A stretch of DNA of 64,000 nt from Williamsia deligens (GTDB lineage: Bacteria > Actinomycetota > Actinomycetes > Mycobacteriales > Mycobacteriaceae), in contig NZ_JAMTCI010000005.1 in NCBI RefSeq assembly GCF_024171765.1, forward strand, positions 1 through 64,000, written 5' to 3'. A program made the translations under genes and the position numbers. The first letter of the stretch is position 1, and each line of letters starts with the position of its first letter. The notes under the pieces were generated by a model. It was not told the origin of the DNA, did not search any database, and saw nothing but the letters and a program-made list of their open reading frames with translations. Below are positions 7,658 through 16,455 of the stretch, piece by piece.

Positions 7658-8478
7658 CCGCCACGGACGTCGGCGGGGTCCCGCCGTGTGGTCGCCGACC
7701 ACCGACCGTGGGTCCGGTCGAGCTGGACGGGGTGGTCGAAGCAGGCGCTGACCGTCGACGACGTCAGAGCGCGGTCGACGGGACCCTGTGCGACGCCGCG
7801 ACCGTCGCGGAGGAGCAACGCATGGGACGTGCTGACAGGCAGGTCCTCGAGATGGTGGGTGACCATGATGCTCGCCAGATCCGGTACCTGGGAACGCAGT
7901 TCGTCGATGCCGATCAGCAGCTGCTCGCGGGCCGCGAGATCGAGACCGGTGGCCGGCTCGTCCATCAGCAGCAGCGATGGCCGCCCGATCAGGGCACGGG
8001 CGACCAGTGTGCGGCCGCGTTCGCCCTGACTCATGGTGGTCCAGCGCAGGTCCCGGCGCGCACCCATCCCGAGGATGTCGAGCAGTTCGTCGGCGTGGCG
8101 GTGTTCGGCGTCGTCGATGACACGCCGTCGGTCGAGTTCGGGGGTGTTGGTGAGTCCGGTGAGGACGACGTCGTGGGCGGTGAGGGGGAGGTCGAGTCGG
8201 TGGCGGGGATCGACGTGGCCGATGTGTGTGCGCAGTTCCCGCATGTCGACGCGACCGAGGCGAGCGCCGAGCACGTCGACGGTCCCGTGCGTCGGGTGAC
8301 CGAACGCGCCGAGGATGTGCAGCAGGGTGGACTTGCCGGCGCCGTTGGGTCCGAGCAGTGCCCAGTGCTCCCCGGGCCGCACGCGGATGGTGATGTCCGA
8401 GAGCAGGTACCGGCCGCCCCGGACGACGTCGACACCGTCCGTGGCGACGACGGGGGTGGCCGCGTCGACCGGGCTCAC
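7654..8478 (-). CDS. ABC transporter-type ATP-binding protein (stand-alone)
   Basis: A 274-residue single ABC domain: Walker A GPNGAGKST, signature MSQGERGR, Walker B LLLMDEPATGLD and the switch His in MVTHHLEDL. The signature departs from LSGGQ, as seen in ModF/YlmA-like ATPases. No permease gene is next to it, so it may be a soluble or orphan ABC protein. The GTG at 8478 overlaps the stop of the phosphomannomutase gene (GTGA); it is third in the phosphorylase-mutase-ATPase operon. Confidence 0.85.
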   Translation of the reverse strand: MSPVDAATPVVATDGVDVVRGGRYLLSDITIRVRPGEHWALLGPNGAGKSTLLHILGAFGHPTHGTVDVLGARLGRVDMRELRTHIGHVDPRHRLDLPLTAHDVVLTGLTNTPELDRRRVIDDAEHRHADELLDILGMGARRDLRWTTMSQGERGRTLVARALIGRPSLLLMDEPATGLDLAAREQLLIGIDELRSQVPDLASIMVTHHLEDLPVSTSHALLLRDGRGVAQGPVDRALTSSTVSACFDHPVQLDRTHGRWSATTRRDPADVRGG

Positions 8479-10172
8479 GGCGCGGTCCCGGCGACGAGAC
8501 TTCTCGCCGCTGATCGGAGACGATCCAGGAGAGCGTCCGCGCGCACGCGGGCGGCGGCCCGGTCGGGGTCGGGTGCCAGCGCGACCTCCAGGTACGCCTT
8601 CACCTTCGGCTCGGTGCCCGACGGCCGCACGATGATCCGCAGCCGGGTGTCGTCGTCCCCGGCGGAGATCGACACCGCGTCGGTACGCAGTCCGTCGTCG
8701 CGGGTGGCGAAGTCGTCGACCGTGGCGTGATGGTCCAGCAGGGTCTCGGGCGGTGTGGTCCGCAGACGGGTCATCGCCGCCGTGATGGACGACAGGTCCT
8801 CCGTGCGGTGGGCCACCTGGCCGGTGAGGTGGACGCCGTGGCGGTCGGTGAGGTCGTCGAGGGCGCCGGCGAGATCGGAACCGGCCAGGAGTCGTCGGTG
8901 GACGAGATCGGTGACGGCCACCGCGGTCGCGATGCCGTCCTTGTCCCGTACGGCGTCGGGGTCGACGCAGTGCCCGATGGCCTCCTCGTAGGCATAGAGC
9001 AGGCCCCCGCCCGCGCGGACCAGCCACTTGAAACCGGTCAGGGTGCGGGCGAAGCGTGCGCCCCGGTGGGCACACACCTTCTCAACCAGCGACCCGGAGA
9101 CGATGGTCGACGCGACCAACGGGACGGCGGCGGCACCATGGGTGGAGGCCGGGTCGCGGTCGGCGTCGACACGGTCGGTCAGGAGGTGATCGGCCAGGAG
9201 GGCGCCGGTCTCGTCGCCGGTGAGCATGCGCCACCGTCCGTCGACGAGACAGCCCACCGCGCACCGGTCGGCGTCGGGGTCGAGTGCGATGGCCACGTCG
9301 GCGCCGCCGGCGCGGGCGAGGTCGAGCAGCATGTCGGCGGCGCCGGGCTCCTCCGGGTTCGGGAACGCGACGGTGGGGAAGTCGGGGTCGGGGTCGAATT
9401 GCTCGGCGACGACGGCGATGTCGGTCACCCCTGCAGTCCGCAGCGCCTGCACCGCGATCGCGCCGCCCACGCCGTGCATCGCGGTCAGGGCGACGCGCAC
9501 CGGCCGTGGCCCGGTCCCGAACCGCTCGACGAGACGTGCGAGGTACGCCTCGACAGCCGCGGCCGCACGCGGGTCGGTGTCGGAGACCGGTGAGACCCGT
9601 TGGGCGACAGCGGGGTGGGGATCGCTCGTCATGAGGTGCTCGATCGCCGCGTCGGCGGGAGGGACGAGCTGCGCTCCCCGCGTCAGGTCGTCGCCGCCGA
9701 GGTAGACCTTGTACCCGTTGTCGGCGGGCGGGTTGTGCGACGCGGTGACCATGATCCCGGCCGCCGCATGCAGGGCACGGGTGGTGTGGGCGAGGACCGG
9801 CGTGGGCACGGTCCCGGTCAGCGCGACGACGTCGAATCCCCACTGCCGCATCACCTCGACGGCCTCCGCGGCGAACTCGGCCGAGCCGTGGCGGGCGTCG
9901 CACCCGACCACGACGGTCTCCGTCTCGCCGGGATGCTGCCGCAGCCAGGCGGCGAGTGCCCGCGTGGCACGGCGTACGACGAGCCGGTTCATCCCCGCGG
10001 GACCGGCGCGGACCGGTCCCCGCAGGCCGGCGGTGCCGAATCGCAGGGGCGCCGCGAAGCGCTCGGCGAGGGCGTGGTCGTCGAGATCGACGAGTTCCGC
10101 CCGCGCCGCCGGATCGGGATCAGCGGCGAGCCACGCGTACACCGAGTCGGCGAGCGTCTCGGCGCCGGTCAC
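8475..10172 (-). CDS. pmmB: Phosphomannomutase/phosphoglucomutase family protein
   Basis: A 565-residue alpha-D-phosphohexomutase. It has the phosphoserine loop [20 protein letters not shown], the metal loop [12 protein letters not shown], the sugar-binding loop [12 protein letters not shown] and a C-terminal phosphate-binding [14 protein letters not shown]. It interconverts hexose or pentose 1- and 6(5)-phosphates. Being coupled on its 5' side to purine nucleoside phosphorylase (GTGA overlap), it may well act on the (deoxy)ribose 1-phosphate that enzyme releases. The symbol follows the syntenic M. tuberculosis gene. GTG start at 10172. Confidence 0.92.
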   Translation of the reverse strand: MTGAETLADSVYAWLAADPDPAARAELVDLDDHALAERFAAPLRFGTAGLRGPVRAGPAGMNRLVVRRATRALAAWLRQHPGETETVVVGCDARHGSAEFAAEAVEVMRQWGFDVVALTGTVPTPVLAHTTRALHAAAGIMVTASHNPPADNGYKVYLGGDDLTRGAQLVPPADAAIEHLMTSDPHPAVAQRVSPVSDTDPRAAAAVEAYLARLVERFGTGPRPVRVALTAMHGVGGAIAVQALRTAGVTDIAVVAEQFDPDPDFPTVAFPNPEEPGAADMLLDLARAGGADVAIALDPDADRCAVGCLVDGRWRMLTGDETGALLADHLLTDRVDADRDPASTHGAAAVPLVASTIVSGSLVEKVCAHRGARFARTLTGFKWLVRAGGGLLYAYEEAIGHCVDPDAVRDKDGIATAVAVTDLVHRRLLAGSDLAGALDDLTDRHGVHLTGQVAHRTEDLSSITAAMTRLRTTPPETLLDHHATVDDFATRDDGLRTDAVSISAGDDDTRLRIIVRPSGTEPKVKAYLEVALAPDPDRAAARVRADALLDRLRSAARSLVAGTAP

Positions 10173-10993
10173 AGGGCGCCGATCACACGATCCAACAGAC
10201 CGCCGAGTGCCGGTGCCGACGCCCGTCCCGCGTCGAGCACCTCGGCGTGATCCAGCGGCGCGCCGGTGATCCCGGCGGCGAGGTTGGTCACCAGCGAGAT
10301 CCCCAGGACGTCGAGGCCGGCGGCGCGCGCGGCGATCGTCTCGTGCACCGTCGACATCCCGACGAGATCGGCACCGAGGGTCGCGAGCATGCGGATCTCG
10401 GCCGGGGTCTCGTAGTGGGGTCCCGGCAGACCGGCGTACACCCCGTCGGTCAGCGACGGCTCCACCGAGCGGGCCACCTCGCGCAGCCGGGGTGAGTAGG
10501 CGTCGACCATGTCGACGAAGTGGGCACCACGCAACGGTGAGCGTGCGGTGAGGTTGAGGTGGTCGGAGATCAGCACCGGCTCGCCGACCGCCATGCCGTC
10601 GCGGATTCCGCCCGCGGCGTTGGTGAGCACGATGGTGTGCACCCCGGCGGCGGCCGCGGTGCGGACACCGTGCACCACGTACTCCAGTGGATGGCCCTCG
10701 TAGGCGTGCGTCCGTCCGAGCAGCACGAGGACGCGTCGACCGCCGACCTCCGTCGACATCACCGTCCCGGCGTGCCCGGCCGCGCGCGGAGCCGTGAAGC
10801 CGGGGATGTCGGCCATCGGCATGCTCGCCCGCGCGGTCCCGATGCTCTCGGCGGCCGGTGACCACCCGGACCCGAGCACCACCGCCACGTCGTGCGCAGG
10901 GGAGCCGAGACGCTCCGCCAGCACCGCGGCCGCCTGTGCGGCAGCACCCTCCGGATCGAGGGCGGGGTCGACGACGGGACCGGGATCACTCAT
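10169..10993 (-). CDS. deoD: Purine nucleoside phosphorylase
   Basis: A 274-residue enzyme that phosphorolyses purine (deoxy)nucleosides to base and sugar 1-phosphate. It is of the trimeric, high-molecular-weight-specific type: [12 protein letters not shown] near residue 39, [42 protein letters not shown] and [13 protein letters not shown] with the purine-site Glu and later Asn (LVTNLAAGI). ATG start at 10993. It heads the operon with pmmB and the ABC ATPase. The symbol follows the M. tuberculosis name; punA is also used for this type. Confidence 0.94.
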   Translation of the reverse strand: MSDPGPVVDPALDPEGAAAQAAAVLAERLGSPAHDVAVVLGSGWSPAAESIGTARASMPMADIPGFTAPRAAGHAGTVMSTEVGGRRVLVLLGRTHAYEGHPLEYVVHGVRTAAAAGVHTIVLTNAAGGIRDGMAVGEPVLISDHLNLTARSPLRGAHFVDMVDAYSPRLREVARSVEPSLTDGVYAGLPGPHYETPAEIRMLATLGADLVGMSTVHETIAARAAGLDVLGISLVTNLAAGITGAPLDHAEVLDAGRASAPALGGLLDRVIGAL

Positions 10994-11073
10994 GGGCCGA
11001 GCCTAAAGCCGTTCGGTGTGCGCCGGGTCGACGGCACGACGGGCGACGCCCACCCCCGCGATAAGGTCGTGCG

Positions 11074-11760
11074 ATGCCGTATCTGAACCGCTCCGGAGAC
11101 CTCTGGGAGCTGTACCTGGGTACCGAGGGACACGACCTCGACCCCGACAACCCCGAGAACCGCTTCGCGTCGTCCTGGCTCACGGCGGTCGAGGACGCGC
11201 TCACCGAGGTCGAGTCACAGGCGACCGGCGCGCTGGTGATCACCGCCACGGGCAAGTTCTTCAGCAACGGCCTCGAGCTGGCGGAACTCGCCGATCCGTC
11301 GGGACTCGACGCCTACATCGACCGCGTACACGACGTCTACGCCCGCGTGCTGACGCTGCCGGTGGCCACGGTCGCCGCGATCAACGGCCACGCGTTCGGC
11401 GCCGGCGCCATGCTCGCGCTGTGTGCCGACCACCGCATCATGCGCACCGAGCGGGGGTTCTGGTCCCTGCCCGAGGTCGCACTGGGCATGCCGTTCCCCG
11501 ACGGCATGGCCTCCCTGCTCGCCGAGCGACTGCCCGAGAGCACCCGCACCGAGGCGATGACCACCAGCCGTCGCTACGGCGGCGCCGACGCGGCCGCGGC
11601 GGGGATCGTCGAGGAGGCCGTCGCGATCGACGGACTGCTCGAGCGTGCCCGCGCGGTGGCGCAGGACCGCGTCGGCGTCGCCGGCGCGAACCTCGCCGGC
11701 GTGAAGCGGTCGATGCGCCGCGGCGTTCTCGCCGACCTGGCGCCGACCGCCTCCCGATGA
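11074..11760 (+). CDS. Enoyl-CoA hydratase/isomerase family protein
   Basis: A 228-residue crotonase-fold protein. The oxyanion-hole segments are TGKFFSNGLEL and INGHAFGAGAMLALCADHRI. The first of the two catalytic Glu positions of true hydratases is not obvious, and the overall look is closer to the short enoyl-CoA isomerases (PECI type). The substrate is unknown. It is coupled to the following amidohydrolase by ATGA overlap, which suggests co-expression rather than a known joint pathway. Confidence 0.82.
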   Translation: MPYLNRSGDLWELYLGTEGHDLDPDNPENRFASSWLTAVEDALTEVESQATGALVITATGKFFSNGLELAELADPSGLDAYIDRVHDVYARVLTLPVATVAAINGHAFGAGAMLALCADHRIMRTERGFWSLPEVALGMPFPDGMASLLAERLPESTRTEAMTTSRRYGGADAAAAGIVEEAVAIDGLLERARAVAQDRVGVAGANLAGVKRSMRRGVLADLAPTASR

Positions 11761-12971
11761 CCGGCGCCCCAGGAGGGTCCGGAACAGGAGGGTCCGGCAC
11801 GGCAAGACCCGGCCCGGACGTCGCCGCGGTCTGGCTCGACGCGCACCGGGACACCATGATCGGTTGGCGCCGTGACCTGCACGCCCATCCCGAGCTGTCG
11901 CGGCAGGAGCAGCGCACCACCGACGTGGTGATGGCTCATCTGCAGTCGCTCGGCCTGTCGCCGCAGCGCCTGCCGCTCGGCACCGGCGTGGTCTGTGACC
12001 TCGGTCCGTCCGAGCCCCGGATCGCCCTGCGCGCCGACATGGATGCGCTCCCGATCGCCGAGCGCACCGGTCTGCCGTTCTCGTCGACGGTCGACGGGGT
12101 GTCCCACTCGTGCGGCCACGACGCGCACACCGCTGTCCTCATGGCCGTCGCGGGCGTGCTCGCCGAGGTCCGCGACCTCCCGGTCGGTGTGCGGCTGGTG
12201 TTCCAGGCGGCCGAGGAGGTCATGCCGGGTGGTGCCCTGGACGCGGTCGATGCCGGTGTGACTCAGGGCATCTCGCGGATCTTCGCGCTCCACTGCGATC
12301 CGAAGCTCGCCGTCGGTCACGTCGGTCTCCGTGAGGGTGCCATCACCTCCGCGGCCGATCACATCGAGGTGGTGCTCCACTCACCCGGCGGGCACACGTC
12401 GCGCCCCCACCTCACCGGCGACCTCGTCCACGCGATGGGCACCGTCATCACCGGCCTCCCCGCCGTGCTGTCCCGGCGTATCGACCCGCGCACCGGGACG
12501 GTCATGGTGTGGGGGGCGGCGCACGCGGGGAACGCCCCCAACGCCATCCCGCAGGAGGGCAGGCTGCGGGGGACCGTGCGCACCGGTGACCACGCCACCT
12601 GGGCCCTGCTGGAGCCGCTGGTGCACGACGCCGTCGAAGGATTGCTGCGACCGCTGGGTGTCGCCCACGAACTGCACTACCGCCGCGGTGTCCCGCCGGT
12701 CGTCAACGACCCCGTCGCCACCGAGATGATCCGCCGGGCCGCGGAGTCCGTGGCGCCCGGGACGGTGGCCGACACACCGCAGTCCGGCGGCGGCGAGGAC
12801 TTCTCGTGGTATCTCGAGCACGTGCCGGGCGCGATGGCACGTCTGGGCGTGTGGGACGGCGTCGGCGACCCCGTCGACCTCCATCAGCCCAACTTCGACC
12901 TCGACGAACGCGCACTCGACGTCGGCGTCCGGACCCTCGTGGGGATCGTCCTGGGCGGCGCCGCGCTCTAG
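11757..12971 (+). CDS. amiA1: M20-family amidohydrolase (N-acyl-amino-acid hydrolase type)
   Basis: A 404-residue metallohydrolase. Metal-binding signatures are SHSCGHDAHTA near residue 120, AAEEVMPGGA, FALHCDP and the C-terminal HQPNFDLDE; RMDAL-like RADMDALPIAE is present. It should cleave N-acyl or hippurate-like amides in the cytoplasm. The N-terminus has an unusual Gly/Ser/Thr-rich run (about residues 3-18) before the domain. ATG at 11757 overlaps the hydratase stop. M. tuberculosis has two such genes (amiA1, amiB1) at this place, here only one; the symbol is a best guess. Confidence 0.88.
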   Translation: MTGAPGGSGTGGSGTARPGPDVAAVWLDAHRDTMIGWRRDLHAHPELSRQEQRTTDVVMAHLQSLGLSPQRLPLGTGVVCDLGPSEPRIALRADMDALPIAERTGLPFSSTVDGVSHSCGHDAHTAVLMAVAGVLAEVRDLPVGVRLVFQAAEEVMPGGALDAVDAGVTQGISRIFALHCDPKLAVGHVGLREGAITSAADHIEVVLHSPGGHTSRPHLTGDLVHAMGTVITGLPAVLSRRIDPRTGTVMVWGAAHAGNAPNAIPQEGRLRGTVRTGDHATWALLEPLVHDAVEGLLRPLGVAHELHYRRGVPPVVNDPVATEMIRRAAESVAPGTVADTPQSGGGEDFSWYLEHVPGAMARLGVWDGVGDPVDLHQPNFDLDERALDVGVRTLVGIVLGGAAL

Positions 12972-12980
12972 GCGGACGGC

Positions 12981-13469
12981 TCAGAGGTCGGGATCGGCCG
13001 CGCCCGGGCCGGGGCCCACGTTGCGGGCGTCGCGCACCCGAAGAGCGTGCACGTACTCCGCAGGCGCGCCGGCGATCTCGGCCGCCTCGGCCATGACGCC
13101 GAGGTACCGGGCGGAGGGGAGTCCGCCCTCGAACGCGTCGAGGACGTAGAGCCACGCGAGGACGGGTCCGCCGTCGGTGTCGACGCGGGCGCGGATCTTG
13201 CGGTGGATGCCGAGCTCGGAGCCCTCCCAGGAGTCGAGCAGCGACTCGTCCTCCTCGGTCACGTCGTAGAGGACGACGAAGACCTTCGCCTCCGGATTCG
13301 ACCGGTCCTCGGTGACGGTCGCGAGAGCGCCCTCCCAGCCGATGTCGCCGCCGCCGAACGTCAGGCGCCAGCCCGTCAGCCATCCCGTGCCGGCCATCGG
13401 GGAGTGCGGCGCACGCTCGGACATCTGATCCGGGTGCATGTTCGACCCGTAGGCGGCGTAGATCGGCAC
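12981..13469 (-). CDS. Gamma-glutamylcyclotransferase-like protein
   Basis: A 162-residue protein with the GGCT-fold substrate loop YAAYGSNMHPDQM at residues 4-16 and a central acidic catalytic Glu candidate (SWEGSELGIHRK). Family members make 5-oxoproline from gamma-glutamyl compounds, although many bacterial ones have no proven substrate. It lies between the amidohydrolase and lpdA as in M. tuberculosis (Rv3304, recalled). Confidence 0.82.
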   Translation of the reverse strand: MPIYAAYGSNMHPDQMSERAPHSPMAGTGWLTGWRLTFGGGDIGWEGALATVTEDRSNPEAKVFVVLYDVTEEDESLLDSWEGSELGIHRKIRARVDTDGGPVLAWLYVLDAFEGGLPSARYLGVMAEAAEIAGAPAEYVHALRVRDARNVGPGPGAADPDL

Positions 13470-13610
13470 GGCGTGAGCCTAGATGGTCGTCGGCGGTCGC
13501 GATACGGGGCGGTCGGCGGCGGGAGTCCGGATCGACTAGTTTCGATCACGACGGGGGCAACCCGGGGGCGTGCGAGGACGGAGTGGATCACAGGTGACGG
13601 TGAGGTACGC

Positions 13611-15050
13611 GTGACGAGGATCGTGATCATCGGAGGCGGCCCCGCCGGCTACGAGGCAGCCCTGGCAGGAGCGGCCTACGGGGCCGATGTCACCGTCGTC
13701 GACTCCGACGGTGTCGGCGGTGCGTGCGTCCTCTGGGACTGTGTCCCGTCGAAGACCTTCATCGCCTCGACCGGGATCCGCACCGAGGTGCGGCGCGCCG
13801 TGGACCTGGGGATCAACCTCCGCCACGACGACGCGTCGGTGTCGCTGCCGCAGATCCACCAGCGTGTCCGCGACCTGGCGTTCGCGCAGTCCGCCGACAT
13901 CCGGTCACGGCTGGTCAGCGAGGGTGTCAGCATCGTCGCGGGCCGCGGTCGCCTCGCCGACGCGGAGACCGGACTGTCGACCCACAGCGTGATCGTGTCG
14001 CCGACCGACGCCCGGGGTCAGGTCATCGCCGACGCCCCGGAGGAGACCCTGCTCGCGGACGTGGTCCTCATCGCCACCGGCGCGTCGCCCCGGGTGCTGC
14101 CCTCGGCGCAGCCCGACGGCGAACGCATCCTCACCTGGCGGCAGCTCTACGACCTCGACGACCTGCCCGAGCATCTCGTGGTGATCGGGTCGGGTGTCAC
14201 CGGCGCGGAGTTCGTCCACGCCTACACCGAGCTCGGTGTGCAGGTGACGTTGGTGTCCAGCCGCGACCGCGTGTTGCCCGGGGAGGACGAGGACGCCGCC
14301 CTGGTCCTCGAGGAGGTGCTCGCGGAACGCGGCGTCGAGCTGGTCAAGCACGCCCGCGCGGACGCCGTGAAGCGCGTCTCGGGCCCCGACGGCGAGGGCA
14401 TCGAGGTGCATCTGTCCGACGGCCGTGTGGTCACCGGTTCGCACGCACTCATGACTGTGGGGTCGGTGCCGAACACGTCGCACCTGGATCTGGACAAGGT
14501 CGGCATCGAGTTGTCGCCGGGCGGCTACATCTCCGTCGACCGCGTCTCCCGCACGTCGGCGCCGGGCGTCTACGCAGCCGGCGACTGCACCGGACTGCTG
14601 CCGCTGGCCTCGGTCGCGGCCATGCAGGGTCGCATCGCGATGTACCACTCGCTCGGTGAGGGTGTCGCGCCGATCAAGTTGAAGACGGTCGCCTCGGCCA
14701 TCTTCACGCGGCCCGAGATCGCGACCGTCGGTGTCAGCCAGCAGGCCATCGACGACGGCGAGTACCCGGCGCGCACGGTCATGCTGCCGTTGGCGACCAA
14801 CCCGCGCGCCAAGATGAGCGGGTTGCGACGCGGCTTCGTGAAGATCTTCTGCCGTCCCGCCACCGGCGTGGTCATCGGCGGTGTGGTCGTCGCGCCCAAC
14901 GCCTCCGAGCTGATCCTGCCGATCGCGCTGGCCGTGCAGAACAAGCTGCCGGTGAACGATCTCGCGCAGACCTTCTCGGTCTACCCGTCACTCACCGGGT
15001 CGGTCACCGAGGCCGCCCGTCAGCTCATCCGGCACGACGACCTCGACTGA
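13611..15050 (+). CDS. lpdA: LpdA-type flavoprotein disulfide reductase / NAD(P)H quinone reductase
   Basis: A 479-residue FAD enzyme. The FAD site is IVIIGGGPAGYEAA (4-17), the NAD(P) site VVIGSGVTGAEF and the second FAD motif GVYAAGDCTGLLPLAS. Both redox-position cysteines are present (GGACVLWDC, Cys39 and Cys44). The C-terminal His-Glu pair of true disulfide reductases is absent: the region reads SVYPSLTGSVTEAAR. This suggests quinone reduction rather than lipoamide turnover, as described for the M. tuberculosis protein. GTG at 13611 with GGTGAGGT upstream. The end overlaps the convergent aminotransferase gene by 26 bases. Confidence 0.92.
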   Translation: MTRIVIIGGGPAGYEAALAGAAYGADVTVVDSDGVGGACVLWDCVPSKTFIASTGIRTEVRRAVDLGINLRHDDASVSLPQIHQRVRDLAFAQSADIRSRLVSEGVSIVAGRGRLADAETGLSTHSVIVSPTDARGQVIADAPEETLLADVVLIATGASPRVLPSAQPDGERILTWRQLYDLDDLPEHLVVIGSGVTGAEFVHAYTELGVQVTLVSSRDRVLPGEDEDAALVLEEVLAERGVELVKHARADAVKRVSGPDGEGIEVHLSDGRVVTGSHALMTVGSVPNTSHLDLDKVGIELSPGGYISVDRVSRTSAPGVYAAGDCTGLLPLASVAAMQGRIAMYHSLGEGVAPIKLKTVASAIFTRPEIATVGVSQQAIDDGEYPARTVMLPLATNPRAKMSGLRRGFVKIFCRPATGVVIGGVVVAPNASELILPIALAVQNKLPVNDLAQTFSVYPSLTGSVTEAARQLIRHDDLD

Positions 15051-16221
15051 TCGCAACCGCCCGGCCCAACCGTGACGCGGCGATCCGCAGGTCGTCGGGG
15101 CGCAGCGTCGCGTAGCTGACACGCAGGCAGTCCGACAGGTCGCGCTCGACGGCGAACGCCGGTCCGGGGACGAAGGCGACGCCCTCCCGCGCCGCGACGG
15201 TCAGGCAGGCGGTCGCGTCCAGACCGGGCACGCGAACCCAGCTGAACATCCCGCCGTCGGGGCGTGTGATCTCGGCATCGTCGGGCAGTTCGGTCCGCAG
15301 TGCGCCGACAAGGGCCTCGGCGCGGTCACCGTATGCGCGGCACAGCCCGTCGACGTGGGCGTCGAGCCATGCGGTGTCGTCGAGCAGCGCGGCGGTCACG
15401 GACTGGGTCAGCGAGGACCCGCACAGGTCGGCGGACTGTCGCACCCGTTCCACCGTCGCGACCACCTCCGGGGGCGCGAGCAACCAGCCGACACGCAGGG
15501 CCGGGGCGAGGATCTTCGACGCCGAGCCGAGAGAGATGACGCGGCCGCCGTGTCGCCGGATCGGGCCGGGATCGGTACCGCGGAAGCGGAGACGGCCGTA
15601 GGGGTTGTCGTCGACGACCCAGAAGCCGTAGGTGTCGGCGAGCCGGGCCAGATGCGATCGCCGGTCGTCGTCGGCGGTGACGCCGCCGGGGTTGTGGAAG
15701 GTCGCCACCGTGTGGACGACCCGCGGGCGCAGACCGTCGCGACACCACCGCTCGAGCAGTTCGGTGTCGATGCCGCCCGGGGTCAGGGGGAGGCCTCGGA
15801 TGTCGGCGCGGACGGCCTCGAAGGCCTGTCGGGCACCGACGTAGACGGGATCGTCGACGACGACCACGTCGCCGGGATCGACGAGAGCGGTGGCCAGCAA
15901 CGACAGGGCCTGCTGCGACCCGTGCGTGACCAGCACGTCGTCCGGCGCGACGCCCTCGTAGGCGGCCACCGCGGTCCGGGCGCCCACCGTCCCCGCGCTC
16001 AGCGTGTACTGCAACGTCTCGGGATCGCCGAGCGCGGCGGCGACCTCCCGCGCTATCCGCTCGGCGGGGATGAGTTCGGTGGCGGGGAGCCCGCCGGCGA
16101 GGCCGAGGATGTCCGGGCGAGCGGTGACGGCGAGGAGATCGCGGATCGCCGAACTGCGGATGGACCGCGCGGCAGCCGAGGGGACCGGGGTGAGGGGGAC
16201 GGTGGACGAGGTGTGGGGCAT
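15025..16221 (-). CDS. PLP-dependent aminotransferase, class I/II (LysN/2-aminoadipate type)
   Basis: A 398-residue fold-type I aminotransferase without an N-terminal GntR domain. The PLP lysine is in SLGSASKILAPALRVGW, with VVDDNPYGRLRFRG and FHNPGGVT supplying Asp, Tyr and Asn cofactor contacts. The substrate is probably an amino acid such as 2-aminoadipate or an aromatic or branched-chain one; the sequence does not decide. ATG at 16221. The 234 bases upstream to glpD hold no gene. Confidence 0.88.
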   Translation of the reverse strand: MPHTSSTVPLTPVPSAAARSIRSSAIRDLLAVTARPDILGLAGGLPATELIPAERIAREVAAALGDPETLQYTLSAGTVGARTAVAAYEGVAPDDVLVTHGSQQALSLLATALVDPGDVVVVDDPVYVGARQAFEAVRADIRGLPLTPGGIDTELLERWCRDGLRPRVVHTVATFHNPGGVTADDDRRSHLARLADTYGFWVVDDNPYGRLRFRGTDPGPIRRHGGRVISLGSASKILAPALRVGWLLAPPEVVATVERVRQSADLCGSSLTQSVTAALLDDTAWLDAHVDGLCRAYGDRAEALVGALRTELPDDAEITRPDGGMFSWVRVPGLDATACLTVAAREGVAFVPGPAFAVERDLSDCLRVSYATLRPDDLRIAASRLGRAVAISRGRRAG

Positions 16222-16455
16222 GAGGACTCCCGAGGTGTCGGTGCGGTGATGCTGGTGGTCACCGAGGACAGCGGGGGTCGCCCGTGGGATGGAGCCTAAC
16301 CGCCGTTCCCACCCAACGAAACTGCGGTCCCATCAAATAGGACAACGTCGTGACCCACTCGGAGCGCCGGGCAGCGCGAGTGTGGCCGTCGGCCGGCTAC
16401 CGGCGGGTAACATCGGGTGCCTGACCCACCGTCTCGTGTGAGGATCCCCGCGATC

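Noticed and set aside
8479-10865. N-terminal extensions of the ABC ATPase and the phosphomannomutase
   Set aside because: The extra residues are out-of-frame readings of the upstream gene. The GTG starts at 8478 and 10172 sit in clean GTGA overlaps and fit family length.
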